DNA of 64,000 bases, taken from positions 62,001 through 126,000 of the forward strand of contig JBGTDX010000118.1 in NCBI GenBank assembly GCA_041748075.1, written 5' to 3'. Shown piece by piece: positions 16,892 through 26,207 of the stretch. The stretch comes from JBGSYJ01 sp041748075 (GTDB lineage Bacteria; Acidobacteriota; Thermoanaerobaculia; Gp7-AA8). The notes beneath the pieces were generated by a model. That model had not been told where the DNA came from and searched no databases. It saw nothing but the letters and a program-made list of their open reading frames with translations. Positions within the stretch are counted from its first letter, which is position 1; every line of letters starts with the position of its first letter. Made by a program: the position numbers and the translations under genes.

Positions 16892-18100
16892 ATGCCTAGC
16901 TTCGTGTTCAGGGTTGGCACGCCCGACGGCCAGATCATCGAGCGCCAGGTCGACGCGATCGACCTCCCCAGCGCGAAGGAGGAGATCCAGCGGGCCGGCC
17001 TCCATGTCTTTCACGTCAAGCAGCAGGGCCTGTCATTCTCGCTGAACCCGTTCCGCTCACGAAAGATCGTCTCGACCGAGGGCTTCCTGCTCTTCAATCA
17101 GGAGCTGCTGGCTCTGGTCAGGGCAGGCCTGCCGGTGATCCAGTCATTCGACATCATGCTCGAGCGGCAGAGGAATCCTCGGTTCAGGCAGGTCCTCACG
17201 GAGATCCGCGACAAGGTCAAGTCGGGCGTTGCGATCTCGGACGCTTTCGCCGCATACGGCCGGGCATTCCCTCCGATCTATTCGACCTCGATCCGCGCGG
17301 GCGAGCGTGCAGGCGACCTCGAGGGGGTTCTCCGCCGCTTTCTCCGCTACCAGAAGATCATCGTCAACCTCCGAAAGAAAGTCACCTCGGCGCTGATCTA
17401 CCCGGCGGTCCTGGTGACTCTTTCCGTCGTGATGGTCTTCATCATGCTCACGTACGTCATCCCGAAGTTCGCGGAGTTCTACGAAGGCTTCGGGGCCGAT
17501 CTCCCGTGGGCGACCCAGCTGACTATCACCATTTCGACGATCCTCAGGGAAAACATCCTCATCGTTTTCGGATCCCTGGCCGCTGTCATATTCCTGGTGC
17601 GGCGGTGGAGCCTCAGCGTCACCGGGGGGATCACGTACGACCGGCTCAAGCTGAAGATTCCGCTCGTAGGCGGCATTCTTCACCGCTTCGCGCTTCTCCA
17701 GTTCACCCAGTCGCTGGGCACGCTTCTGGCGGGGGGAACGCCCATGGTTCCGTCGATCGAGATCGCCGCCCTGTCGATCACGAACCGTCACGTTTCGGCC
17801 CGCGTCGCCGCCATCGCAAAGAACGTCATGGAGGGTGAAACGCTGTGGAGGTCGCTCGAGCAGACCGGGGTCATCAGCGACATGGCGGTCGAAATGATCA
17901 AGGTCGGCGAGTCGAGCGGCGCCCTCAATGAAATGCTGGCCAACGTGAGCGAGTTCTACGATGAGGAAATCGAATCGCGGTTGAACCGGATGATCACGAT
18001 GATCGAGCCGATCATTCTTGTCGGGCTCGGCATCGTCATTGCCGGGCTCCTCTATGCCTTCTACCTGCCGCTCTTCCAGTTGACGAACGTACAGAATTGA
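16892..18100 (+). CDS. gspF: Inner-membrane platform protein of T2SS/T4P (GspF/PilC family)
   Basis: At 402 aa it has the two duplicated cytoplasmic GspF domains. The first spans about residues 60-180 (LLFNQELLALVRAGLPVIQSFDIML ... GERAGDLEGVLRRFL). The second spans about 265-385 (FTQSLGTLLAGGTPMVPSIEIAA ... MIKVGESSGALNEML). Three membrane helices follow the usual pattern: about 165-190, 215-235 and the C-terminal MITMIEPIILVGLGIVIAGLLYAFYLP. It opens the operon and is followed after 7 nt by the ATPase gene. It anchors the motor ATPase and the growing pseudopilus. GspF versus PilC cannot be decided from sequence alone; the neighbours favour T2SS. Confidence 0.92.
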   Translation: MPSFVFRVGTPDGQIIERQVDAIDLPSAKEEIQRAGLHVFHVKQQGLSFSLNPFRSRKIVSTEGFLLFNQELLALVRAGLPVIQSFDIMLERQRNPRFRQVLTEIRDKVKSGVAISDAFAAYGRAFPPIYSTSIRAGERAGDLEGVLRRFLRYQKIIVNLRKKVTSALIYPAVLVTLSVVMVFIMLTYVIPKFAEFYEGFGADLPWATQLTITISTILRENILIVFGSLAAVIFLVRRWSLSVTGGITYDRLKLKIPLVGGILHRFALLQFTQSLGTLLAGGTPMVPSIEIAALSITNRHVSARVAAIAKNVMEGETLWRSLEQTGVISDMAVEMIKVGESSGALNEMLANVSEFYDEEIESRLNRMITMIEPIILVGLGIVIAGLLYAFYLPLFQLTNVQN

Positions 18101-18107
18101 TCAATCC

Positions 18108-19721
<1,614 letters not shown>

Positions 19722-19723
19722 CT

Positions 19724-20623
19724 ATGGCCAGATCATTTCCACCAGACGTCATCATCTGCGATCAGGATTCGCTCATGTTCGCCCGTTTCGACGGCGGCAA
19801 GTCGATGCCCCGGATCGTGACGGCGAAGACGTACGCGCTCGATGACGATGTGTTTGCACCGGGGATCGTGACGCCCGCTCTCGCGCGGCCGGAACAGCTC
19901 ACCGCGGTTCTCGGGCGCATGAAAAAGGAGCAGGGACGGCTCGATCGCGTTTCGCTGCTGCTGCCCGATTCCTGGTTCCGCATCAACCTGATTGACATTC
20001 CGACGCTGCCGGAGAAAAAGGCGGAGGCGGATGAAGTCGTGCGCTGGTCTCTGAAGAAATCCACGCCGATCCGGCCTGAAGAGTTCCGCCTGGCCTATCA
20101 GACCGTGGACAAGACGAGCTCCGGATCACGGGTGCTCGTGGTCGCCGCTCTCGAGAAGACGCTCGCCGGAATCGAAAAGGCATTCGCCGAGACACAGCTC
20201 ACTCCGGTGCTCATCGAGCCGGTCGGGATGAACATCTGGAACAGCATCGCAGTACGAGAGCAGCCGGCCAACGATGACAGAATCTTCTTCTATGTCCGGA
20301 ATCGGGAATTCACCACCGCGGTCTTCAGGAATGGCACGCCGCTGTTCTTCCGTTCGCGAGTGATGAGCGACGACCGGACGCTCCTTCAGGAGATCCGGCT
20401 TTCAGCGTCGTATTTCAAATCGAATCTCGAGATCACGCACGTGGAAAAATGCTACGTGGCGGGCCAGCAGTTCAACGATCAGGTATCGTCCACGATCTCC
20501 GAGGAGCTCGGCGCGACGACCTCCAGAGTCACGCTCGACAGCTACGTCGAATCATCTCCCTCGGTTGATACGCGCGCGATCGAGGCCGAGCTCACAGCCT
20601 GCGCAGGAGTGTTCACCGCTTGA
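19724..20623 (+). CDS. PilM/GspL-like actin-fold assembly protein
   Basis: The 299-aa protein starts at ATG 19724, two nt after the ATPase stop. It has weak but recognisable PilM/GspL features: VSLLLPDSWFRINLIDIPTLPEKK, ADEVVRWSLKKSTPIRPEEF, VLVVAALEKTLAGIEKAF and LTPVLIEPVGMNIWNS. No membrane helix is seen, so it is more PilM-like (soluble, cytoplasmic) than full-length GspL. It precedes PilN- and PilO-like genes in the M-N-O order. It is distinct from the canonical pilM at 56508-57563. Confidence 0.75.
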   Translation: MARSFPPDVIICDQDSLMFARFDGGKSMPRIVTAKTYALDDDVFAPGIVTPALARPEQLTAVLGRMKKEQGRLDRVSLLLPDSWFRINLIDIPTLPEKKAEADEVVRWSLKKSTPIRPEEFRLAYQTVDKTSSGSRVLVVAALEKTLAGIEKAFAETQLTPVLIEPVGMNIWNSIAVREQPANDDRIFFYVRNREFTTAVFRNGTPLFFRSRVMSDDRTLLQEIRLSASYFKSNLEITHVEKCYVAGQQFNDQVSSTISEELGATTSRVTLDSYVESSPSVDTRAIEAELTACAGVFTA

Positions 20624-21198
20624 AGACGCTTCACCTGAATCTCGCTTCGCGCCCGTATCGCGATTACACGCCTGTCTATGCCGTGGCGATCGTGCTCGCT
20701 CTCGTGACGGGCTTTCTCATGATCAACAACATCCAGACCGCGTACCGTTACTTCGTCAACACCGAGGAAACGCGCGGAGAGATCGCCCGGGTCGAGGCCG
20801 AGACTGCTGCCGAAACCCGCGCGGCGGAAACGCTGGAGCGATCCGCAGAGGGGATCAATGTACGGGCGCTCGCGATGGAGACGGCGTACATCAACGCGCA
20901 GATCGCCGAGCGCGCGTTCTCCTGGAGCAATCTTCTCGACAACATGGAAAGGGTACTTCCCCGCAACGTCCGGCTGATGACGCTCAATCCCGACATTCAA
21001 CCCGACGGAGATGTGAGACTCACCATCACCGCCAGAGCCAAGGGGAGCGACGGCATGGTCACCATGCTGCGGAATATGCTCGGCGATCCTCACTTCGCCG
21101 ATCCGTTCCCGGGAACCGACTCTCAGAATGATGACGGCTCCTACAGCTTCAGTCTTTCGACGACCTATCGTCCGGATCCGCGGGGGCTGACGCGATGA
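20620..21198 (+). CDS. PilN-like inner-membrane assembly protein
   Basis: The 192-aa protein starts at TTG 20620, overlapping the previous stop. It begins MKTLHLNLASRPYRDYTP, the PilN cytoplasmic motif that binds PilM (canonical form has NLL/NLxxRP). One membrane helix (YAVAIVLALVTGFLMIN), a coiled coil rich in Glu/Ala, and a small ferredoxin-like periplasmic domain follow (LLDNMERVLPRNVRLMTLNP). It is coupled to the neighbours on both sides. Confidence 0.8.
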   Translation: MKTLHLNLASRPYRDYTPVYAVAIVLALVTGFLMINNIQTAYRYFVNTEETRGEIARVEAETAAETRAAETLERSAEGINVRALAMETAYINAQIAERAFSWSNLLDNMERVLPRNVRLMTLNPDIQPDGDVRLTITARAKGSDGMVTMLRNMLGDPHFADPFPGTDSQNDDGSYSFSLSTTYRPDPRGLTR

Positions 21199-21785
21199 TC
21201 TGGCGCGAGAAAAGGAGCCTGCTGATTGTTCTGGGCGTGCTGCTTGCGATCAATGTGGCATTCTTCCTGACATACAGGGTTCGATACCAGCAGAGGATCC
21301 AGGCGCTCGACGTGACGCTCGATCAGGCGAACGCGGCCCTGGAAGCCGCCCGCAGCCGGAAGGCGGCCGCAGAGCAGACTCTCACGGGTTACAAGTCGAC
21401 GACCGCCGACATTCAGAGGATCTACAACGAAGTCTGGTCCACGCCGCAACGGCGGCTCACGTCCATGATCCTGGAGATTCGCGACCTGGAAAATCGCAGC
21501 AGAATGGTGCCGCGCTCCACGAGCTTCACGCAGCAGGTCGAGAAGAAAGAATTCGGAACGCGGGCCATGACGATGAACTTCATGGTCCGGGGCACCTATG
21601 CACAGGTGCGCCAGTTCATCAACCTGCTCGAGTTGTCCCAGAACTTTGTGGTGATCGATCAGATCATGCTGGCAGACCCGACCGATGAAACCCAGCTCCT
21701 GAATCTGAACATTCAGATCAAGACACTCTTCCACGAGCCACTCGATCCGTCAGAGCAGTCGGCGCGGCGCGGAGGAACCTCCTGA
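21195..21785 (+). CDS. PilO/GspM-like inner-membrane assembly protein
   Basis: The 196-aa protein has a short cytoplasmic start (MIWREKRS), a membrane helix (LLIVLGVLLAINVAFFLTYRV), a coiled coil (about 35-75) and a periplasmic ferredoxin-like domain containing MTMNFMVRGTYAQVRQFINLLE. The latter is typical of PilO. ATG overlaps the previous stop and its TGA shares a base with the next ATG. It should form a PilN-PilO heterodimer with the preceding gene product. Confidence 0.8.
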   Translation: MIWREKRSLLIVLGVLLAINVAFFLTYRVRYQQRIQALDVTLDQANAALEAARSRKAAAEQTLTGYKSTTADIQRIYNEVWSTPQRRLTSMILEIRDLENRSRMVPRSTSFTQQVEKKEFGTRAMTMNFMVRGTYAQVRQFINLLELSQNFVVIDQIMLADPTDETQLLNLNIQIKTLFHEPLDPSEQSARRGGTS

Positions 21786-22465
21786 TGGACTGGTCGAACT
21801 GGAAGACCTGGCTCCTGCTCAGCGGCGTTGTGCTCGCCCTGTTCGCGATCTATGTCTTCGCGTCTCCCGACGCTCCCCTGCAGTTGCAGAATGAGCCCGA
21901 GGCCGTGCGTCCCGTTGCCGCGTCGCGGCAGGTCGCGGGCGGGGCAACGCGCTCGATTGCGCCTCCGGGCGTGGAACCGGTGCGCATCGATCTGCTCGAG
22001 CCGGCCAGCGGAAGCTTCAGCAGCGACCGCAACCTGTTCCGTTATGTAGAACCGCCTCCGCCTCCTCCCGCTCCAACACCCAGACCTCCCGCTCCCCCGC
22101 CGGATCGCGACAAGGACGGCATTCCAGACTTCCAGGACAATTGTCCCGATGTATACAACCCGGACCAGGCGGACATCGATCGCAATGGCGTAGGTGATGC
22201 ATGTCAGGAGGGGCCTATCGTTCCTCCACCGCCGCCGCCGCCGCAACCGCCGGCGTTCAACTACACTTACATGGGAAGCTTCGGGACGCCCGCGCGGCCC
22301 ATCGCGGCATTCTCGCGCGACGGACAGATCGTCAACGTGAGGGTGGGCGAGACCTTCGGCGGACAATTCATCCTCCGGAACATAGGGATCGAGTCGGTGG
22401 ACATCGGGTTCGTCGGATTTCCGCCGGATGCGCGAAAGAGAGTCGCCGTCGGAACGCCTCCGTGA
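21785..22465 (+). CDS. GspC/PilP-like protein with a thrombospondin-3-type calcium motif
   Basis: The 226-aa protein has an N-terminal membrane helix (LLLSGVVLALFAIYVFA), a linker, a proline-rich stretch (about 88-105), an Asp-rich segment (DRDKDGIPDFQDNCPDVYNP, then DIDRNGVGDAC; about 105-138), a second proline-rich stretch and a C-terminal GspC/PilP-type beta domain (YMGSFGTPARPIAAFSRDGQ ... VNVRVGETFGGQFILRNI). The middle segment matches the thrombospondin type 3 calcium-binding repeat with its paired cysteines. By position it should bridge the PilN/PilO-like proteins to the secretin encoded next. Confidence 0.8.
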   Translation: MDWSNWKTWLLLSGVVLALFAIYVFASPDAPLQLQNEPEAVRPVAASRQVAGGATRSIAPPGVEPVRIDLLEPASGSFSSDRNLFRYVEPPPPPPAPTPRPPAPPPDRDKDGIPDFQDNCPDVYNPDQADIDRNGVGDACQEGPIVPPPPPPPQPPAFNYTYMGSFGTPARPIAAFSRDGQIVNVRVGETFGGQFILRNIGIESVDIGFVGFPPDARKRVAVGTPP

Positions 22466-22533
22466 CGTTTCGTCACGCTTGAGCGTCTGAGCTGTTATAG
22501 CCGAGCCACATGATCGATCGAGAGAAAACATTC

Positions 22534-24981
22534 ATGAACCGAAACAGACTGAAAGTCGCAACGACGCTACTTCTGCTGCTGCCTCTGCTTTCGTGTACGA
22601 GCTTCCGCTCGTATCAGAGCGCGAAAGACTTCGAAGAGCAGGGCAAGTGGGACGAGGCGATCGTCGAATACCAGAAGGCACTCGAGGTCGATCCCAACAA
22701 CGTCCGCTACAAAATGGCGCTCGACAGGAGCAAGCTGGAAGCTTCGCGCGCACACTTCGAGAAGGGCAAATCGCTCCGCGCGGCTGCAATCGAAGCGCGA
22801 AACCGGGGAGAGGCTGCGCGAGCGCTGCAGCTCAACGAGCTCGCGCTGGTCGAGTTCGAGCTCGTCGTCAGACTGGATTCCACAAACCAGTTTGCCGCGG
22901 TCGAGTATGCGAAAGTCGTCTCCGCGATTCAGGAAGCAACGGCCGCAGCAAACGGTCCGACCTTCGAAGAGCGCAAGCGCGCGGTCGTCACCAAGGCGCA
23001 GCCGCCACAACTCAACCCAACCTCGCTCGAGCCGATCTCACTGTCGTTCCCCCGCCCCACTCCAATCAAGGACATCTACCGTTCCCTCGGCAATGCGTTC
23101 GGCATCAACATCATCTTCGATCAGGGGGTCAAGGATGAAGAGCGCATCTCGATCGAGCTGCGGGACGTCACCGCGCAGCAGGCGCTCGAGCGCGTCATGC
23201 AGGCCGGCAATCAGTTCTACAAGGTCCTCGACGAGAAGACGCTCATCGTCATCCCCGACACACCACAGACCCGGCGTGACTACGAAGATCTCGTCATCCG
23301 TACGTTCTACCTTTCCAACGGAGATGCCGAGCAGGTGACCAACGTCGTCAGGACGATGATCGAAGCACGGAACGTATTTCCGCTCAAAGCGCTCAACGCG
23401 ATCACGATCCGCGACACCGCGGACAAAGTGCGGATCGCAGAGAAGATCATCGAAGCAAACGACAAGGCGCGTGCAGAAGTCGTCGTGCAGGTCGAGCTTC
23501 TGCAGGTCGACGCCCGCAAGCTGCGCGACATCGGCCTCAAACTCGGCGCCTACAGCACGAGTGGCGCGTTGACCGACGCGGCCGGCGGCACGATCGGAAG
23601 CCTCCCGTACGGGGAGCTGGGCAACATCGCGCTGAACGATTTCAACTTCACGATTCCCACGCTCAGCTATACGCTCCTGAAGAACAACACCGACGCGCGG
23701 CTTCTCGCACGGCCGCAGCTGCGGATCTCCGAGGGTGAGGACGCAACGCTGCACATCGGCCAGAAACAGCCCATTCCCGTCTCGACGCTCTTCACGAACG
23801 TCGGCGTCGGCGGCGGATTCAACCAGGGTCCCATCACCTCGTTCCAGTACCAGGACGTAGGAATCAAGATCGCGATCACGCCGCGCGTCCATCACAACCG
23901 CGAAGTCTCGTTGAAGCTCACCGTCGAGGTGTCGAACATCGCGGGATTCGTTCCAGGCGGCGGAGAAAACTCTCCCGATCAGCCGATCATCGGAACCCGC
24001 ACCATCCAGTCGACCATCCGACTCAAGGACGGTGAGACGAACCTTCTCGCAGGCCTGATCCGGGAAGACGACTCGATCACCAAAGACGACATCCCCTTCC
24101 TGTCTGACCTTCCGGTCATCGGACGGCTGTTCAGCAGGGAACAGAACAACGTAGCGACCACGGACGTGGTCCTCACCATGACCCCGCACATCATCCGCAT
24201 CCCCGACATCACGGACGAGGATCTCGCGCCGATGTGGGTCGGAACGACGAACAATCTGACCTTCCGCGGGGTTTCGCCGCGGCTCGAGTCAAACGTTCAG
24301 GCGGATCCGTTCAACAACGTGCCCCGCACGACCACCGCGACACAGGAGAACCCGCCGCCGTCGCAGGAGTTCTTCGCCCCGGGCCAGGTGCCGGCGACGC
24401 AGCCTCCGCCCTCATCACCCGTTCCACCCGCATCCGGACCGAGCGACGTCTTCCGCCAGCAGCCGCAGCCACCGCCTCCCGGAGGCGGAGCCAATGAGCC
24501 GCAGAATCCAGGTGTTCAACCGCCGCCGCCGGGAGCGTCGTCGATGAACCAAGAAGACTACCGGCTCAAATTCGCCCCGCGAATCGCTCCGCAGCCGTCG
24601 AGAATCGCGCTCGGTCCCGGCGAAGAAAAGGTCTGGTCGATCGTTGCGATGGATGTAGCGGAGCTTGCGATCCCGCAGATGGTGCTGCACTACGACCCGC
24701 TCGCGATGGACATCGCTGGCTTTTCGCTGGGCACGGCACTCGAGATCAACCCTGAAGTTCCGCCGGTCGTATCGATCGACCGGGCGAATGGAACGATTCG
24801 CATCAGCTCGTCCGACGGCAGCATGCTCCAGTTCCGCTCCGGCGGTGAGGTCGTCGCCTTCCGGGTGCGGGGCGGCGTAACAGGCGACACGATGCTCGTG
24901 ATCGAACCGCTCGCGTTCTCGCAACGCAACGGCGAGCGCGTCGACGTTGCCGTCGCCGGCGGCTCGGCCCGGGTGGAGTAA
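22534..24981 (+). CDS. gspD: Secretin (GspD/PilQ family) with N-terminal TPR and C-terminal cohesin-like domain
   Basis: An outer-membrane channel subunit. ATG 22534 begins a lipoprotein signal (VATTLLLLLPLLSC). An ATG at 22510 adds eight residues. Residues about 25-120 look like TPR helices (KDFEEQGKWDEAIVEYQKALEVDP). Then come the secretin N0/STN region (IYRSLGNAFGINIIFDQGVK), an N1-type domain (IRTFYLSNGDAEQVTNVVRTM) and the secretin core (VQVELLQVDARKLRDIGLKL ... LKDGETNLLAGLIRED ... LPVIGRLFS ... VVLTMTPHIIRIP). A Pro/Gln-rich linker leads to a cohesin-like domain (WSIVAMDVAELAIPQMVLHY ... VVAFRVRGG). At 815 aa it is the operon's exit channel, separate from PilQ at 51946-54591. Confidence 0.92.
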   Translation: MNRNRLKVATTLLLLLPLLSCTSFRSYQSAKDFEEQGKWDEAIVEYQKALEVDPNNVRYKMALDRSKLEASRAHFEKGKSLRAAAIEARNRGEAARALQLNELALVEFELVVRLDSTNQFAAVEYAKVVSAIQEATAAANGPTFEERKRAVVTKAQPPQLNPTSLEPISLSFPRPTPIKDIYRSLGNAFGINIIFDQGVKDEERISIELRDVTAQQALERVMQAGNQFYKVLDEKTLIVIPDTPQTRRDYEDLVIRTFYLSNGDAEQVTNVVRTMIEARNVFPLKALNAITIRDTADKVRIAEKIIEANDKARAEVVVQVELLQVDARKLRDIGLKLGAYSTSGALTDAAGGTIGSLPYGELGNIALNDFNFTIPTLSYTLLKNNTDARLLARPQLRISEGEDATLHIGQKQPIPVSTLFTNVGVGGGFNQGPITSFQYQDVGIKIAITPRVHHNREVSLKLTVEVSNIAGFVPGGGENSPDQPIIGTRTIQSTIRLKDGETNLLAGLIREDDSITKDDIPFLSDLPVIGRLFSREQNNVATTDVVLTMTPHIIRIPDITDEDLAPMWVGTTNNLTFRGVSPRLESNVQADPFNNVPRTTTATQENPPPSQEFFAPGQVPATQPPPSSPVPPASGPSDVFRQQPQPPPPGGGANEPQNPGVQPPPPGASSMNQEDYRLKFAPRIAPQPSRIALGPGEEKVWSIVAMDVAELAIPQMVLHYDPLAMDIAGFSLGTALEINPEVPPVVSIDRANGTIRISSSDGSMLQFRSGGEVVAFRVRGGVTGDTMLVIEPLAFSQRNGERVDVAVAGGSARVE

Positions 24982-24992
24982 CCAGCCAGCTC

Positions 24993-25466
24993 ATGTTCCG
25001 AAAGGTTAACGGAGAAAACGGATTCACAGTCGCCGAGCTCATTACGGTCGTGGCAATCATCGGCCTGCTCGCGGGGATGGCGATTCCGGTCGCAAAGTTC
25101 GGATTCCAGAGGCAGAAGGAGATCGAGCTCCGGAACAGACTTCGCAAGATCACCGATGCGATCGACCGCTACCACGACCTGCGGGTCAAGGGACTGATCA
25201 AAGAGCAGGTAACCCTCGGACAGGGCGAGTATCCGAAAGATCTTCAGCAGCTTGTCGAAGGCGTCGAGTTGATGGACGGAAAGAAAGTAAAGTTCCTGCG
25301 CGAGCGCGATCTGATCGACCCGATGACCGGCAGAAAAGAATGGTTCACCAGATCGAATACCGACGACTTCGATTCCATGAGCTCCGACAACAACAACGTC
25401 TTCGAAGTGCGATCGACCTCGACGAAACTCTCGCTGGACGGCAAGACGCGGTACAACGAATGGTGA
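24993..25466 (+). CDS. GspG-like pseudopilin
   Basis: The 157-aa protein has a 10-residue leader (MFRKVNGENG) and the core FTVAELITVVAIIGLLAGMA, with Glu at mature position 5. The region IELRNRLRKITDAIDRYHDLRVKGL and the PMTGRKEW segment follow the GspG style. It lies 11 nt after the secretin gene. It overlaps the next pseudopilin start by 7 bp, and its leader has no repeat. Confidence 0.84.
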   Translation: MFRKVNGENGFTVAELITVVAIIGLLAGMAIPVAKFGFQRQKEIELRNRLRKITDAIDRYHDLRVKGLIKEQVTLGQGEYPKDLQQLVEGVELMDGKKVKFLRERDLIDPMTGRKEWFTRSNTDDFDSMSSDNNNVFEVRSTSTKLSLDGKTRYNEW

Positions 25467-26053
25467 AACTGATGCCTGAAACTCGACGTGACGGTTGTGG
25501 GTTGTGGGTTGTGGGTTGTGGGACCGCCCGGACCCCACACAAACCCCAACTCACAACTCACAACTCACAACTCACAACCGGCCGGGCGGCGGCACCCACA
25601 ACCCACAACCCACAACCCACAACCGGTCGGGCGGCCGGCTTCACCCTCATCGAGCTTCTCGTGGTCGTCACCATCGTCGGACTGCTCGCGGGCATCGCCG
25701 TCGTCAACGTCCTCGGGGCGCAGCGGAAGGCGGCGGAGAACGTGCTGAAAGCGGATCTCGCCCTGATGCGTCAGGGCATCGACAACTTCTACGCCGACAA
25801 ACAGCGGTATCCCTCATCGCTCGAAGAGCTCGTCGAGGCGAAGTACATGCGCAGGATCCCCGTCGATCCGATCACGAAATCGGCCGACACATGGATCCCT
25901 GTCACCGAGGAAGTCGAGTTCGATGGAGGCGGCTTCGGGGGCAGTTTCGGCAGTGATTTCGATTATGACGCGCCCACGGGCCCCGGCATCGCCGACGTGA
26001 AGAGCGGCGCCGAGGGAGAAACCCTCGATGGCGTGCCGTACGGGGAACTGTAA
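25460..26053 (+). CDS. gspG: GspG-like pseudopilin with a repeat-encoded 60-residue leader
   Basis: The core FTLIELLVVVTIVGLLAGIA is followed by ADLALMRQGIDNFYADKQRYPSSLEELVEAKYMRRIPVDPITK, the classical major pseudopilin (GspG) pattern, including the PVDP calcium-loop region. The only start codons in frame ahead of the core are ATG 25460 and ATG 25472. They give a leader of 60 or 56 residues before the G|F site. Nearly all of that leader is translated tandem heptamer (PTTHNPQPTT and similar). It could be the most abundant pseudopilin of the operon. Whether the long leader is processed normally by PilD is unknown. Confidence 0.85.
   Translation: MVKLMPETRRDGCGLWVVGCGTARTPHKPQLTTHNSQLTTGRAAAPTTHNPQPTTGRAAGFTLIELLVVVTIVGLLAGIAVVNVLGAQRKAAENVLKADLALMRQGIDNFYADKQRYPSSLEELVEAKYMRRIPVDPITKSADTWIPVTEEVEFDGGGFGGSFGSDFDYDAPTGPGIADVKSGAEGETLDGVPYGEL
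25493..25624. repeat. Tandem-heptamer hairpin B, inside the gspG leader
   Basis: The left arm, 25493-25522, is four GTTGTGG-type units. The right arm, 25595-25624, is its perfect 30-nt inverse, with a 72-nt spacer. The spacer itself holds a second array of inverted units, CTCACAA x4 (25548-25579), and GC-rich segments that also pair (CCGCCCGG with CCGGGCGG). The whole element is in the coding frame of the pseudopilin gene. Confidence 0.9.
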
Positions 26054-26060
26054 GGTTTAG

Positions 26061-26207
26061 AGAACGGAATGTTGAATGTTGAATGTTGAATGTTGAATGA
26101 GCCCGCTTTCAAAGATTCTCGCGTGTGACGAATGTTATGGATGCCCGCAGAAAAAACCTGCGCGGACCCATTCAACATTCAACATTCAACATTCAACATT
26201 CCGTTCT
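26061..26207. repeat. Tandem-heptamer hairpin C, overlapping a pseudopilin start
   Basis: The left arm, 26061-26099, begins AGAACGGAATG and contains TTGAATG repeated four times. The right arm, 26169-26207, is its perfect 39-nt inverse complement. The spacer is 69 nt. The last left-arm unit supplies the ATG (26097) of the next gene. The array also contains four other ATGs spaced every 7 nt, in all three frames. Confidence 0.93.

Noticed and set aside
23038..24189. Open frame of 383 codons on the minus strand
   Set aside because: Antisense to the secretin core; no domain signature and no ribosome site.
25493..26207. Tandem repeats that could be taken for a CRISPR array
   Set aside because: Units are 7 nt with no spacers of regular size between repeats, and no cas genes are present.
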